DNA from: JACPPO01 sp965262505
GTDB lineage: Bacteria > Acidobacteriota > Vicinamibacteria > Vicinamibacterales > UBA2999
Assembly: GCA_965262505.1 (NCBI GenBank)
Contig: CBDHFM010000030.1
Location: 1,364,001 to 1,428,000, forward strand
DNA: 64,000 bases
Direction: 5' to 3'
Shown piece by piece: positions 32,087 to 39,192 of this stretch. The position numbers were made by a program, and so were the translations under genes. Positions within the stretch are counted from its first letter, which is position 1; every line of letters begins with the position of its first letter. The notes under the pieces are model-generated. The model was not told where the DNA came from and did no database searches. It saw nothing but the letters and a program-made list of their open reading frames with translations.

Positions 32087-32283
32087 GGCGCCTCCTGCGG
32101 GCTGGGCGCAGACGCCCGCGCGCGCTGGCGCCGCCACCGGGCCGACATCTGATCGCGCCGCGTCATGCGGGCCTGCCAGCCGCGCGTGATCCACCGGCGC
32201 AGCCCGTCGGCCAGGACCAGCCCGCCGGCCCACAGCAGCCCCACGACCTCGAGCGGCTCCGCGTGCAGCCAGGACGGGGGCAT
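32083..32283 (-). CDS. Small membrane-associated phage protein
   Basis: A 66-residue protein starting MPPSWLHAEPLEVVGLLWAG, with one hydrophobic segment and a strongly basic C-terminal half (RMTRRDQMSARWRRQRARAS). Overlaps its upstream neighbour by one base (TAATG) and its downstream one by four. No function recognised. Confidence 0.5.
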   Translation of the reverse strand: MPPSWLHAEPLEVVGLLWAGGLVLADGLRRWITRGWQARMTRRDQMSARWRRQRARASAPSPQEAP

Positions 32284-32381
32284 TACCAGCCCCTTCCCCA
32301 CGCCACCAGCGGCCAGATCCGCCAGGCGCACGCGGCGATCACCGCGAGGCACACCACCAGGACGAGCCGCACGGGCGTCAT
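32283..32381 (-). CDS. 32-residue membrane miniprotein
   Basis: The frame reads MTPVRLVLVVCLAVIAACAW, then RIWPLVAWGRGW and stop. It is a single hydrophobic helix. It starts in an ATGA overlap with the CII-like gene and its TAA overlaps the next start (TAATG), the same coupling used by neighbouring genes, which argues that it is translated. It is too short for most gene finders. Confidence 0.5.
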   Translation of the reverse strand: MTPVRLVLVVCLAVIAACAWRIWPLVAWGRGW

Positions 32382-32887
32382 GCCGGCGCCTCGCCCTGAT
32401 CGCGTTGCTGTTGCACGTCCAGCACCAGCTGCGTGCCGACGGCGACGACGTCGTGCCACTCCTGGGCGATCCGGTGCACCTCGTCGTCGTCATACCGGGC
32501 GTCGGCGCGGCCCTCGACGACCGCCGTGACAAATTCGGCGAACTCCCTGAACACGCGCGCCAGCTGCGTGTCGGTCGGCGCGGACCGGCGCACCGGGCGC
32601 ACAAACGTGCCCCCGAGCACGCGGGCCAGGTACTCGAGGACGACGTAGTGCCGGGTGTCCGGACAGTCGCCGCTCGCCAGCGTCTGCGGCACGATCAGGT
32701 CGCCGCGGTATGGGTGGGCGTCGTCGAATTGGCTACACGCCTTCCGGAGATAATTCGGGTCGCGGCCGATCCGCTCGGCCTGCACCGCCAAGGGCGTGCC
32801 GCTCCGATGCGCCAGGGCATCCACCGCCTCGGCGAACGTGCGGGGCACGCACCGCGACGCAGGAGCGACGGCGTGGCGGGGGCTCAT
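32378..32887 (-). CDS. Phage regulatory protein CII-like
   Basis: A 169-residue protein starting MSPRHAVAPASRCVPRTFAE. The segment AERIGRDPNYLRKACSQFDD, then HPYRGDLIVPQTLASGDCPD and YVVLEYLARVLGG matches the CII/CP76-type phage regulators, in which an N-terminal DNA-binding part is followed by a helical domain. The protein may set the lysis-lysogeny choice together with the repressor. The start at 32887 overlaps the preceding stop by four bases. Confidence 0.72.
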   Translation of the reverse strand: MSPRHAVAPASRCVPRTFAEAVDALAHRSGTPLAVQAERIGRDPNYLRKACSQFDDAHPYRGDLIVPQTLASGDCPDTRHYVVLEYLARVLGGTFVRPVRRSAPTDTQLARVFREFAEFVTAVVEGRADARYDDDEVHRIAQEWHDVVAVGTQLVLDVQQQRDQGEAPA

Positions 32888-33090
32888 CGCGGCTGCCCTT
32901 CGCGGGACATTTCGTCCGCAGCCTTCCGTGGACCACGCGCGGCGGGCTCGGTACCCTGTGGCGCATGCCGGTCCCCGAGCAGGTACCGCGCCACCGCCAC
33001 CCCGAGCGCGTAGCGGTCGACAGCGCCCAGACCGTCGTGGGACACCGGGTCGGACAGGTCGGTGAGGGTGCCGTGGACGATGGTCCTCAT
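32884..33090 (-). CDS. Small phage early protein, unknown
   Basis: A 68-residue protein starting MRTIVHGTLTDLSDPVSHDG and ending in a basic stretch (RKAADEMSREGQPR). It has no recognised motif. It is linked by ATGA overlaps on both sides, which supports translation. Confidence 0.5.
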   Translation of the reverse strand: MRTIVHGTLTDLSDPVSHDGLGAVDRYALGVAVARYLLGDRHAPQGTEPAARGPRKAADEMSREGQPR

Positions 33091-33353
33091 GATGCGGCCC
33101 GCTCTTTCCGCCCGAACATCCGCAGGGACGTGGTCTTGCCGTCGATGTGCCGCACGAGGTCGGCCTTGCGCCACAACAACAGGGGTTTGCGTTCAAACGC
33201 GGCCGGCACCAGCGTGCGCGACTGCGCCGCTTTCTTCAGGCCCCCGACCTTGCGCCGAAGAATGACCGCGACTTCATCGGCCGTGAGCAATTCCGGCCAC
33301 GTACGGCGGTCGCAGGGATTGAAGGACGTGAGGCTGTCGCGGTGCGCCCTCAT
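33087..33353 (-). CDS. Helix-turn-helix (excisionase/MerR-like) protein
   Basis: An 88-residue protein with the segment WPELLTADEVAVILRRKVGG, then LKKAAQSRTLVPAAFERKPL and LWRKADLVRHID. That is the layout of small winged-helix DNA-binding proteins of the excisionase or AlpA type: a recognition helix after the ADEVA turn and a wing with W-R-K-x-DL. It may direct excision or act as an early regulator; the start is set by overlap with the previous gene. Confidence 0.65.
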   Translation of the reverse strand: MRAHRDSLTSFNPCDRRTWPELLTADEVAVILRRKVGGLKKAAQSRTLVPAAFERKPLLLWRKADLVRHIDGKTTSLRMFGRKERAAS

Positions 33354-33688
33354 ACCGCCCCTTCCAGCGCCGTGGTCCGCCGCCGCTGCGGCTGCGCCCG
33401 CGTGTCCCCCCGTGCCAGCAGCGCGCCCAAGACGCACTCCGGATGGTGGCCGCGGGCCTCGGGCGAGAGACACCACGGGCACCTTCGGTTTTCCTCGCTC
33501 AGGCCATCGTCGACATGCACCCACTCGATGTCGGACAGGCACCGAATCAGGTTTGCTTGGATCGGCGCCACGAGGGCTTCCCACGCGGCTGGATCGACCT
33601 GCTCGACTCGTGTGTCATGCGGCGGATGCCAACCGGTGGGCGGCGGGGTCGCCGCCAGGATGGCGCGCACGCGATCGGCAAACGTCAC
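33350..33688 (-). CDS. Small protein with zinc-ribbon motif
   Basis: A 112-residue protein with a Cys-His cluster, RRCPWCLSPEARGHHPECVL, in its second half. The first half is helical (FADRVRAILAATPPPTGW). It overlaps its neighbours by four bases on each side. Short CxxC proteins of this kind are common in phage early operons; no function is known. Confidence 0.55.
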   Translation of the reverse strand: MTFADRVRAILAATPPPTGWHPPHDTRVEQVDPAAWEALVAPIQANLIRCLSDIEWVHVDDGLSEENRRCPWCLSPEARGHHPECVLGALLARGDTRAQPQRRRTTALEGAV

Positions 33689-33936
33689 GGTGCCCCTCCG
33701 AGTTCCTTCGGTGCCCGCTTGAGCACCTTCTGGCGGGCTGTGTCCGCTGCCTGCTCGGCCTCTTCCAGCTTGTCCAGCCCGGCCGTGACGCGCCGCTCGA
33801 AGTCGGCGGGGGGCGTCCGGCGGCCGTTCAGAATCGCGCTGAATGCAGTGGCATCGAGGCCGAGCTGCTTGGCGACGTCGCTCTTGCGCACCCCGAGCTC
33901 AGCAATCCGGCCCAGAAGCTTAGATATTGTCAGCAT
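33685..33936 (-). CDS. Cro-like repressor
   Basis: An 83-residue protein starting MLTISKLLGRIAELGVRKSD. The helix-turn-helix is KSDVAKQLGLDATAFSAILN followed by GRRTPP. It is the first gene of the leftward operon and faces the CI-like repressor, with the operator region between them. A coiled-coil C-terminus (EEAEQAADTARQKVLKR) follows. Expected role: turning off repressor synthesis and moderating early transcription. Confidence 0.78.
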   Translation of the reverse strand: MLTISKLLGRIAELGVRKSDVAKQLGLDATAFSAILNGRRTPPADFERRVTAGLDKLEEAEQAADTARQKVLKRAPKELGGAP

Positions 33937-33943
33937 TCTTACA
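33928..33943. promoter_or_regulatory. Repressor operator, degenerate copy
   Basis: TGTCAGCATTCTTACA resembles the perfect operator at 33957-33972; the right arm CTTACA is intact and the left arm differs at two positions. It overlaps the start of the cro-like gene, including its ATG. Confidence 0.55.
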
Positions 33944-33954
33944 ACCCACGAGTG

Positions 33955-33983
33955 AGTGTAAGCATCCTTACAGTCTTTGTCAA
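33955..33983 (-). promoter_or_regulatory. Early leftward promoter (PR-like)
   Basis: On the minus strand TTGACA (33978-33983) is separated by exactly 17 bp from TACACT (33955-33960), a near-consensus sigma-70 promoter. It would transcribe the cro-like gene and the early operon. The 16-bp operator at 33957-33972 covers the -10 and part of the spacer. Confidence 0.75.
33957..33972. promoter_or_regulatory. Repressor operator, perfect palindrome
   Basis: TGTAAGCATCCTTACA is two perfect 6-bp arms (TGTAAG and CTTACA) with a 4-bp centre, sitting on the early leftward promoter. Its size and spacing suit a dimeric helix-turn-helix repressor such as the adjacent CI-like or Cro-like protein. Confidence 0.7.
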
Positions 33984-33996
33984 TTAATATTTTGTC

Positions 33997-34713
33997 GTGG
34001 GCTATGCTGACCGCGTAAGAATCAGCAGGATCCTCAGGAAAGCCCGAGGAAATCGGACGCTGGTGGAAGTTGGGCGTCTAGCCGGCATCAGCCATGCCTC
34101 GGTGTCGCAGTTCGAGCACGCTGTTCACGAGCCGGCAGCCGGGACACTAGGTCGGTTGGCGAAAGGATTGAAGGTCAGCACGGACTACCTGCTCGGCCTC
34201 ACGGACCACCCCGAGCCCGCCGCCACGCTCGCCAGCGAACTCGCCCAGGAACGGGCCAAGGTGCGCGAGCTCGACGACGCCGGGGCGCTCGCCACCAGCG
34301 ACAGCCACGAGTTCAGGCCCGTGTTGCTCACCCAGGGGACGGGAATCGCGGCGGGCGCCGGAGCCAACGCCGACGAGGAGCGCGTGCTGGGCAGCCTCGC
34401 CTTTCGCGCCGATTGGCTGCGACGGCACGGCCTGAATCCGAAGCGCTGCCGGGTGATCGAAGTCACTGGCGATTCGATGGAGCCGACGCTGGAACACCGC
34501 GCGATGATCCTCGTGGACTTTCAGCGCACCGTGCGTCGGCACAACAAAATCTTCGCGGTGCGCGCCGACGATGGGCCTATCGTCAAGCGGCTCCAGCACG
34601 CGGATGGCCAAGGCTGGCGGTTGGTCAGCGACAACACCGCTTACAAGCCGGTGCCGTGGCCGGAGGACGCTGTGGTGCGCGGGCAGGTGATGTGGACGGG
34701 GCGGACGCTGTAG
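33997..34713 (+). CDS. CI-like S24 phage repressor
   Basis: A 238-residue repressor. The N-terminal XRE helix-turn-helix is LVEVGRLAGISHASVSQFEH; the C-terminal S24/LexA-like autoprotease has the Ser in EVTGDSMEPTLEHRAMILVD and the Lys in GPIVKRLQH. Such proteins hold the prophage silent and cleave themselves when RecA is activated. The cleavage site is probably in the Ala/Gly-rich GTGIAAGAGANADEE stretch. The start is GTG at 33997 with no clear ribosome binding site, so it may be leaderless. Its last 31 bp recur at 39195-39225. Confidence 0.88.
   Translation: MGYADRVRISRILRKARGNRTLVEVGRLAGISHASVSQFEHAVHEPAAGTLGRLAKGLKVSTDYLLGLTDHPEPAATLASELAQERAKVRELDDAGALATSDSHEFRPVLLTQGTGIAAGAGANADEERVLGSLAFRADWLRRHGLNPKRCRVIEVTGDSMEPTLEHRAMILVDFQRTVRRHNKIFAVRADDGPIVKRLQHADGQGWRLVSDNTAYKPVPWPEDAVVRGQVMWTGRTL
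34682..34713 (+). repeat. Repressor 3' end repeat, copy R1 (source)
   Basis: This is the 3' end of the repressor gene, encoding GQVMWTGRTL and stop. The first 31 bases are identical to 39195-39225 and close to 37101-37131. Diverged copies lie at 36264-36336 and 37145-37172. Confidence 0.85.
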
Positions 34714-34728
34714 GGGAGAATCTCACGC

Positions 34729-34953
34729 ATGAGCATCATCGTCAGCGAAGTGTACGACGCGCTGATCAGTGCAGGCGCGCCCGAGGAGAAGGCAAAAGCG
34801 GCAGCGGCGGCAATTCCGGTCGGCGGGCGACTGGCCACCAAGGACGACATCGCGCGGCTAGAGACTGAGATCAAAGTCCTCAAGTTCGCGATCTTCACCT
34901 TCGGCCCGCTCATTCTGGCCTTGCTCGTCAAGCTCGTCTTTTTCCCGAGCTAA
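34729..34953 (+). CDS. Small coiled-coil membrane protein (DUF1640-like)
   Basis: A 74-residue protein starting MSIIVSEVYDALISAGAPEE. It has a helix rich in Ala and Lys (EKAKAAAAAIPVGGRLATKD), a coiled coil (IARLETEIKVLKFAIF) and a terminal membrane helix (GPLILALLVKLVFF). Small bacterial proteins of this layout are often grouped with DUF1640. It is the first cassette gene after the repressor, and the ISAzo13 element begins just after its TAA stop codon, so the protein is intact. A plausible ribosome binding site, GGGGAG, lies at 34713-34718. Confidence 0.65.
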   Translation: MSIIVSEVYDALISAGAPEEKAKAAAAAIPVGGRLATKDDIARLETEIKVLKFAIFTFGPLILALLVKLVFFPS

Positions 34954-36256
34954 GGGCTTGTCAGACAATTACTGACTTTTGTGTTCTCGGAGCAGCGGGA
35001 TGGATCGTGTAGTTCCAGTCGCCGTGAAAGCGATGCCGCTCGAGGCGTACCGTCGCCAGCTGCGCATCGGTGACGGTGATGCCACCCGGGTATGGGCCGC
35101 GGTCGAGTTCCGACCGAACGCGGAGTCCGGACCGACTGTGCGTCGAGCCAATGAGGCTCACGATCGTGGCCAAGTCGACGAGTGGGGTGCCGCGCCAATT
35201 CATCGCGATGTGCGAGAACACCCGATGCTCGATCTTGTTCCACTTGCTCGTACCCGGCGGAAAGTGACAGACCGTGATCACCAAGCCCGTCCGATTGGCC
35301 AGACGCGGCAGTTCCCACTTCCACAACCGGAGGCGCGCCCCGTTGCTCCCGCCTGCATCCGCCGTGATCAACAGCGACTGGGCTTGTCGATACGCCGGGC
35401 GACCCATGTGCTGCCACCAACGCTGGATCGACCGTACCGCGAAGCTCGCGGTGTCGTGATCGATCCCGACACGCACCCAGCCTTCGTTGCGATGCAGATC
35501 GTAGATGCCATGCGGAATGGCCTTCCCGCCCGTGGTGGCGGTGGCCGGGATCACGAAGTCGTGGACCTGTACCCGCTGCGGCGTCTTCGCCGGGCGCCAG
35601 GTGCGGCCCGCGTTCTTGAACGCGCCGACCAGCTCCTTCTTCTTGGTGTCCACCGAAATCGTCGGCTGCTGTTGCCGTTGCGCGCGTCGCACGCGCCGGG
35701 CGATGTACCGAAACTGCGCGTCCCGATCGACATGCTGGCGGCCCTCACGAGTCTTGGCGTTGCCCTGCAGGCTGTAGCCCAGTCCGTGCAACAACTCGGC
35801 GACCACCGTGTGGCTGACGCGGTGGCCCAGACCGTCGAGCGCCACCGCCAACGTCCGTGCGCTCTGGCACGTCCACCGCAGCGGCGAGTCGGGATCGCCG
35901 GGGGCGGTCGGCTCAACCAACGCATCCAAATCGCGCAGCAGCGTCGCGTCGAGATCGATCGCGCGCTTGCGGCCGCCGCCCGCCCTTCGCGTCCGGCCGC
36001 CCGCGAGCGGCTCGTCCGCCGTCAATTCACGCAAACCGCGCTGGATGGTCGATGTCGCGATACCCGTGGCTCGGGCGACCAGCGCCGTGCCGCCATAACC
36101 GATCGCCTGGGCCTCAGTCGCCGCCCACACCCGGCGCGATCGCTCCGTGAGCACGGGCGCCAGCGCTGCATGCTTTGCCCGCAGGGTGGCCACCTCCACG
36201 GGCGCAGCGTACTACTCGCCGATCAACAGTACAAGCAGTTATTTCCTTACAGGCTC
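34954..36256 (-). mobile_element. ISAzo13 family element
   Basis: A 1303-bp element. Its ends form imperfect inverted repeats (GGGCTTGTCAGACAATTACTG and, in reverse complement, GAGCCTGTAAGGAAATAACTG). TAA occurs on both sides (34951-34953 and 36257-36259), giving a 3-bp duplication that coincides with the stop codon of the 74-residue gene. Carries a single transposase. Confidence 0.85.
34961..36199 (-). CDS. ISAzo13 family transposase
   Basis: A 412-residue transposase, full length. It has an N-terminal HTH region (GGTALVARATGIATSTIQRG), then the conserved core SVDTKKKELVGAFKNAGR (D), LLITADAGGSNGARLRLWK (D) and FPPGTSKWNKIEHRVFSHIA (E), which together are diagnostic of ISAzo13-like transposases. 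The start is GTG at 36199. No break is visible, so it may be active. Confidence 0.92.
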   Translation of the reverse strand: MEVATLRAKHAALAPVLTERSRRVWAATEAQAIGYGGTALVARATGIATSTIQRGLRELTADEPLAGGRTRRAGGGRKRAIDLDATLLRDLDALVEPTAPGDPDSPLRWTCQSARTLAVALDGLGHRVSHTVVAELLHGLGYSLQGNAKTREGRQHVDRDAQFRYIARRVRRAQRQQQPTISVDTKKKELVGAFKNAGRTWRPAKTPQRVQVHDFVIPATATTGGKAIPHGIYDLHRNEGWVRVGIDHDTASFAVRSIQRWWQHMGRPAYRQAQSLLITADAGGSNGARLRLWKWELPRLANRTGLVITVCHFPPGTSKWNKIEHRVFSHIAMNWRGTPLVDLATIVSLIGSTHSRSGLRVRSELDRGPYPGGITVTDAQLATVRLERHRFHGDWNYTIHPAAPRTQKSVIV

Positions 36257-36263
36257 TAACGGT

Positions 36264-36336
36264 AGCGCTTGGCACCTGCCCGCCGGAGGACGCCGTCACC
36301 ATCGGCGAGGTGACGTGGGCGGCGCGGGCGTTCTAA
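36264..36336 (+). repeat. Repressor-tail repeat, copy R2 (diverged)
   Basis: In one frame this encodes ALGTCPPEDAVTIGEVTWAA, then RAF and a TAA stop, matching the repressor end KPVPWPEDAVVRGQVMWTGR, then TL and stop. It looks like the C-terminus of a related but distinct repressor, without the rest of the gene. It lies right of the ISAzo13 and left of the RDD cassette. Confidence 0.7.
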
Positions 36337-36506
36337 TCGAGAGAACTCTGCTCGACATCCTCGTCGGCGTGGTCGTCTGGCTCGGGCGCACCGCCGACGG
36401 TAACGTGCGACAGCGGCTCGTGGGATGACTGCCGCCGTGCTCGAAAGGCTGATTGATAGTCTACTGACCCATAACCTGAAATCGTGGAGCGAAAGGAAAT
36501 ACTCAG

Positions 36507-37013
36507 ATGGCCACATGCCCCTCGTGTAAAGCTGAGTCTCCGGCTGGTCTTCGGTGGTGCTCGATCTGTCACGCCAATCTTCTCGACGCAACCGTGGGCC
36601 GTCTCGCCTCTCCGCTCAAGCGCCTCACGGCCCTCGTGCTGGACATCGCGATTCCGTTCATCACGCTCGGCGTCCTCGTCGGCGCTGCGGCGCCACAGCC
36701 AGGCGAAGCTGGCGGCAGCGCTGGTGCTGTTATCTCCACGTTCCTGTTCGTGGGTTACGTCGTGTGGGCGTTGATGCTCTTCTCGCGCGGGACCACGCCC
36801 GGCAAGCTCGTCCTCGGAATGCGAGTCGTGAAGGAAGCCGGACAGACGGCCGGCTTCGGCACGATGCTGGTTCGAGAATGGATCGGGAAGTTGATCTCCG
36901 GGCTTATCTTCGGGCTCGGCTTTCTATGGATTCTCTTCGATCGCGATCGGCAGGGTTGGCACGACAAGCTGATGACCACATACGTTGTGGAGAAGGCGCC
37001 GGCTGATGCCTGA
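36507..37013 (+). CDS. Zinc-ribbon RDD family membrane protein
   Basis: A 168-residue protein. The N-terminal CPSCKAESPAGLRWCSICHA is a zinc ribbon. An RDD domain follows, with helices LTALVLDIAIPFITLGVLVG and ISTFLFVGYVVWALMLFSRG, the TPGKLVLGMRVV motif that defines the family, and FDRDRQGWHDKLMTTYVV. RDD proteins are transporters or membrane scaffolds of poorly known function. It is a cassette gene in the repressor-tail repeat region; the 3' flank carries the R3 copy. Confidence 0.82.
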   Translation: MATCPSCKAESPAGLRWCSICHANLLDATVGRLASPLKRLTALVLDIAIPFITLGVLVGAAAPQPGEAGGSAGAVISTFLFVGYVVWALMLFSRGTTPGKLVLGMRVVKEAGQTAGFGTMLVREWIGKLISGLIFGLGFLWILFDRDRQGWHDKLMTTYVVEKAPADA

Positions 37014-37073
37014 AGGGAAACGCAGCATTAGACGTAGTCAGTCATCCTCGGCAACACCATCGACGGAGCCGTG

Positions 37074-37133
37074 TCGTTCCCGCACGACGCCATCGTGCGC
37101 GGGCAGGTGATGTAGACGGGGCGGACGTTGTGA
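37074..37133 (+). repeat. Repressor-tail repeat, copy R3
   Basis: Reads VSFPHDAIVRGQVM, stop, TGRTL, stop in the repressor frame, so it is a nonsense-bearing repressor C-terminus. The last 31 bases differ from R1 at two positions (TGG to TAG, and C to T in the Leu codon). Upstream homology extends to about 37050 with ILGNTIDGA, corresponding to VSDNTAYKP of the repressor. Confidence 0.75.
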
Positions 37134-37144
37134 GGCACAGCGAA

Positions 37145-37172
37145 GTAAAGTAGGCGGCACGGACGTTCGATA
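37145..37172 (+). repeat. Repressor-tail repeat, short diverged copy R3b
   Basis: AAGTAGGCGGCACGGACGTT resembles the end of R2 (GACGTGGGCGGCGCGGGCGTT), immediately upstream of the ribosome binding site of the next cassette gene. Only about 25 bp align, so this copy is tentative. Confidence 0.5.
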
Positions 37173-37211
37173 GGAGGAGCACCATGGTTCGCATGACAGC
37201 AGGGCTCTTAG

Positions 37212-38888
37212 CCTGAATAATTCATCAACGATCGCGATCGCGTAGAAACACAAACGCCTCCCCGTGGTACAAAGGCCGTGCTGATGGACCTTTTCCACGA
37301 CGGAGGCGCTTGGTTTGAACGACGAAACGATAACACAGACTGTTCTGTTTCCTGATCTGCTCGACCGACCCGTGATGGCGACGTTCGATCAGCCTCACGC
37401 GAGTTCGGACGGCGGCGCGGTGCTGCTTAAAGCCGCCGATCAACGGCTCGGCCTGCTGGCCGCCCTCACGGCGACGGTCCCCGACGCGCGCGCGTCGGCG
37501 CGCGTGACGCACGGGGTGAGCGATCTGATCGCGCAACGTGTCTTCGCGATCGCGTGTGGCCATCCCGATGGCAATGACGCTGACCGACTCGCCGACGATC
37601 CGATCCACAAACTGTTGCTGGGGCGCGACCCGATCGAGGGCGGCCGCTTGGCGTCGCAGCCGACGATCTCGCGGTTCGAGCGCACGGCGGCCCCGCGGAT
37701 GCTGCGCGCCATGAGCGACGCGCTCGCCGACCGGGTGCTGGCCCGCCATCGCCGCCGGCGACGGGGCGCTCGCCTGATCACGATCGACCTCGATGTCACC
37801 GAAGACGAGACCCACGGCGCGCAGCAACTCACCTTCTTCAATGGCTTCTATGATCACTGGTGCTACTTGCCACTCGTGGCGAGCCTGACCTTTGACGATG
37901 AGGCACGGCAGTACCTCGTCGCCGCGATCCTCCGCCCGGGCAACGCGGCGGGGACGGCTGGCGCGGTGGGGCTGCTGAAGCGGCTGCTCCCGAAACTCTG
38001 GCGCGCCTTTCCCCGTGCCCGGCTCCGCGTGCGGCTGGATGGGGGCTTCGCTACGCCGGAGATTTTTGACCACCTGGAGGCGGCCGGGGTCGAGTATGTC
38101 GTCGCCATGGGGAACAACGCGGTCCTCACGCGGCACGCCGAGCCGGCGGTCGCGCCGCTCCGGGCGGTCGTCGCCACGACCCAAGAGACCGCGACTGCCT
38201 ATGCGGAGGCGGCGTATCAGGCGGGCACCTGGGCGGTGCCCCGGCGCACCATTATCAAAGCCGAAGTGGTGTGGCACCACGGACGAGTGCCGCGCGATAA
38301 CCCGCGTTTCGTCATCACGAATCTGCGCCAAACGCCGGAGTGGATCTACACCCACGTGTATTGCGCCCGCGGCGACAGTGAGAATCGCTTCAAGGAACTG
38401 AAACACGCCCTCGCCTTCGGGCGCACCAGCTGTACGCGCTTCTGGGCCAATCAGTTGCGCGTCACCTTGACGGCGGCCGCGTTCGTCCTCTTCCAAGAAC
38501 TGCAACTCCATGCGGACCGGACCGCGCTCCGCGGGGCGCAAGTCCCTCGGCTGCGGCAGGCGCTGATCACGATCGGGGTGCAGGTCGTGCGGTCGGTCCG
38601 CCGGATCGTCCTGCATTTCCCGCGATCCCATCCCGACGCCGTCTCGTGGGCGCGTCTCGCCCGCGCGCTCGGCGCCGCCCCCGCGTAACCCGTTCCTGCC
38701 ATCGCCACCACGCGGTCCTCGCGCCGGAGGTGTCGCCCCCGACCACGCCGATCCGGTCCCCGGCCCCGTGGCCTCAACCGACCGGCCGTCTCATCGCCTC
38801 AATCGTCATGACGCCAGCGTCCATCTGCGTCATCACACTCGAAAACGCCTGCACGACGAGCAACTCAGTCACTCGTGAATAATGCGGG
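37212..38888 (+). mobile_element. IS1380 family element
   Basis: A 1677-bp element with ends CCTGAATAATTCAT and, in reverse complement, CCCGCATTATTCAC. The 4-bp duplication TTAG lies at 37208-37211 and 38889-38892. The insertion separates the first nine codons of a small cassette gene from the rest. About 200 bp after the transposase hold no gene. Confidence 0.85.
37315..38688 (+). CDS. IS1380 family transposase
   Basis: A 457-residue DDE transposase, full length. Diagnostic segments are SDGGAVLLKAADQRLGLLAA near the start, RLITIDLDVTEDETHGAQQL (D), VRLDGGFATPEIFDHLEAAG (D), and the C-terminal YCARGDSENRFKELKHALAF (E). IS1380 members encode a single transposase. No internal stop is seen. Confidence 0.93.
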   Translation: MNDETITQTVLFPDLLDRPVMATFDQPHASSDGGAVLLKAADQRLGLLAALTATVPDARASARVTHGVSDLIAQRVFAIACGHPDGNDADRLADDPIHKLLLGRDPIEGGRLASQPTISRFERTAAPRMLRAMSDALADRVLARHRRRRRGARLITIDLDVTEDETHGAQQLTFFNGFYDHWCYLPLVASLTFDDEARQYLVAAILRPGNAAGTAGAVGLLKRLLPKLWRAFPRARLRVRLDGGFATPEIFDHLEAAGVEYVVAMGNNAVLTRHAEPAVAPLRAVVATTQETATAYAEAAYQAGTWAVPRRTIIKAEVVWHHGRVPRDNPRFVITNLRQTPEWIYTHVYCARGDSENRFKELKHALAFGRTSCTRFWANQLRVTLTAAAFVLFQELQLHADRTALRGAQVPRLRQALITIGVQVVRSVRRIVLHFPRSHPDAVSWARLARALGAAPA

Positions 38889-39192
38889 TTAGCCGTGACC
38901 GCTGGGGTTGTCGTCGGCGGCCTCGCGGTGCTCCTCACCGGGGCCTACCACGTGGACTCGGCCGGGATCCGCGCCATCCATCGGGTGGTGGACACCGATG
39001 GGCGCGGCTTGCCGAAGGACGCCGTGTCGGCGTACGTGTCGTTCAGCCTCGCCGCCTCCAGGTCCGCGGGCGAGATTCGCGAGCGCGCCATCGCGTTGCG
39101 CGACGCTCTGGCCGAGCAGATGACCCGCGAGCAGCTCGCCGAGGCGCTGCGCCTCGCCCGCGAGTGGCAGGCTGCCCACACGCAGCCGGAAG

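Noticed and set aside
37225..38631. A 468-codon open frame on the minus strand
   Set aside because: It is the exact antisense of the IS1380 transposase, whose catalytic motifs are clear in the plus-strand frame.
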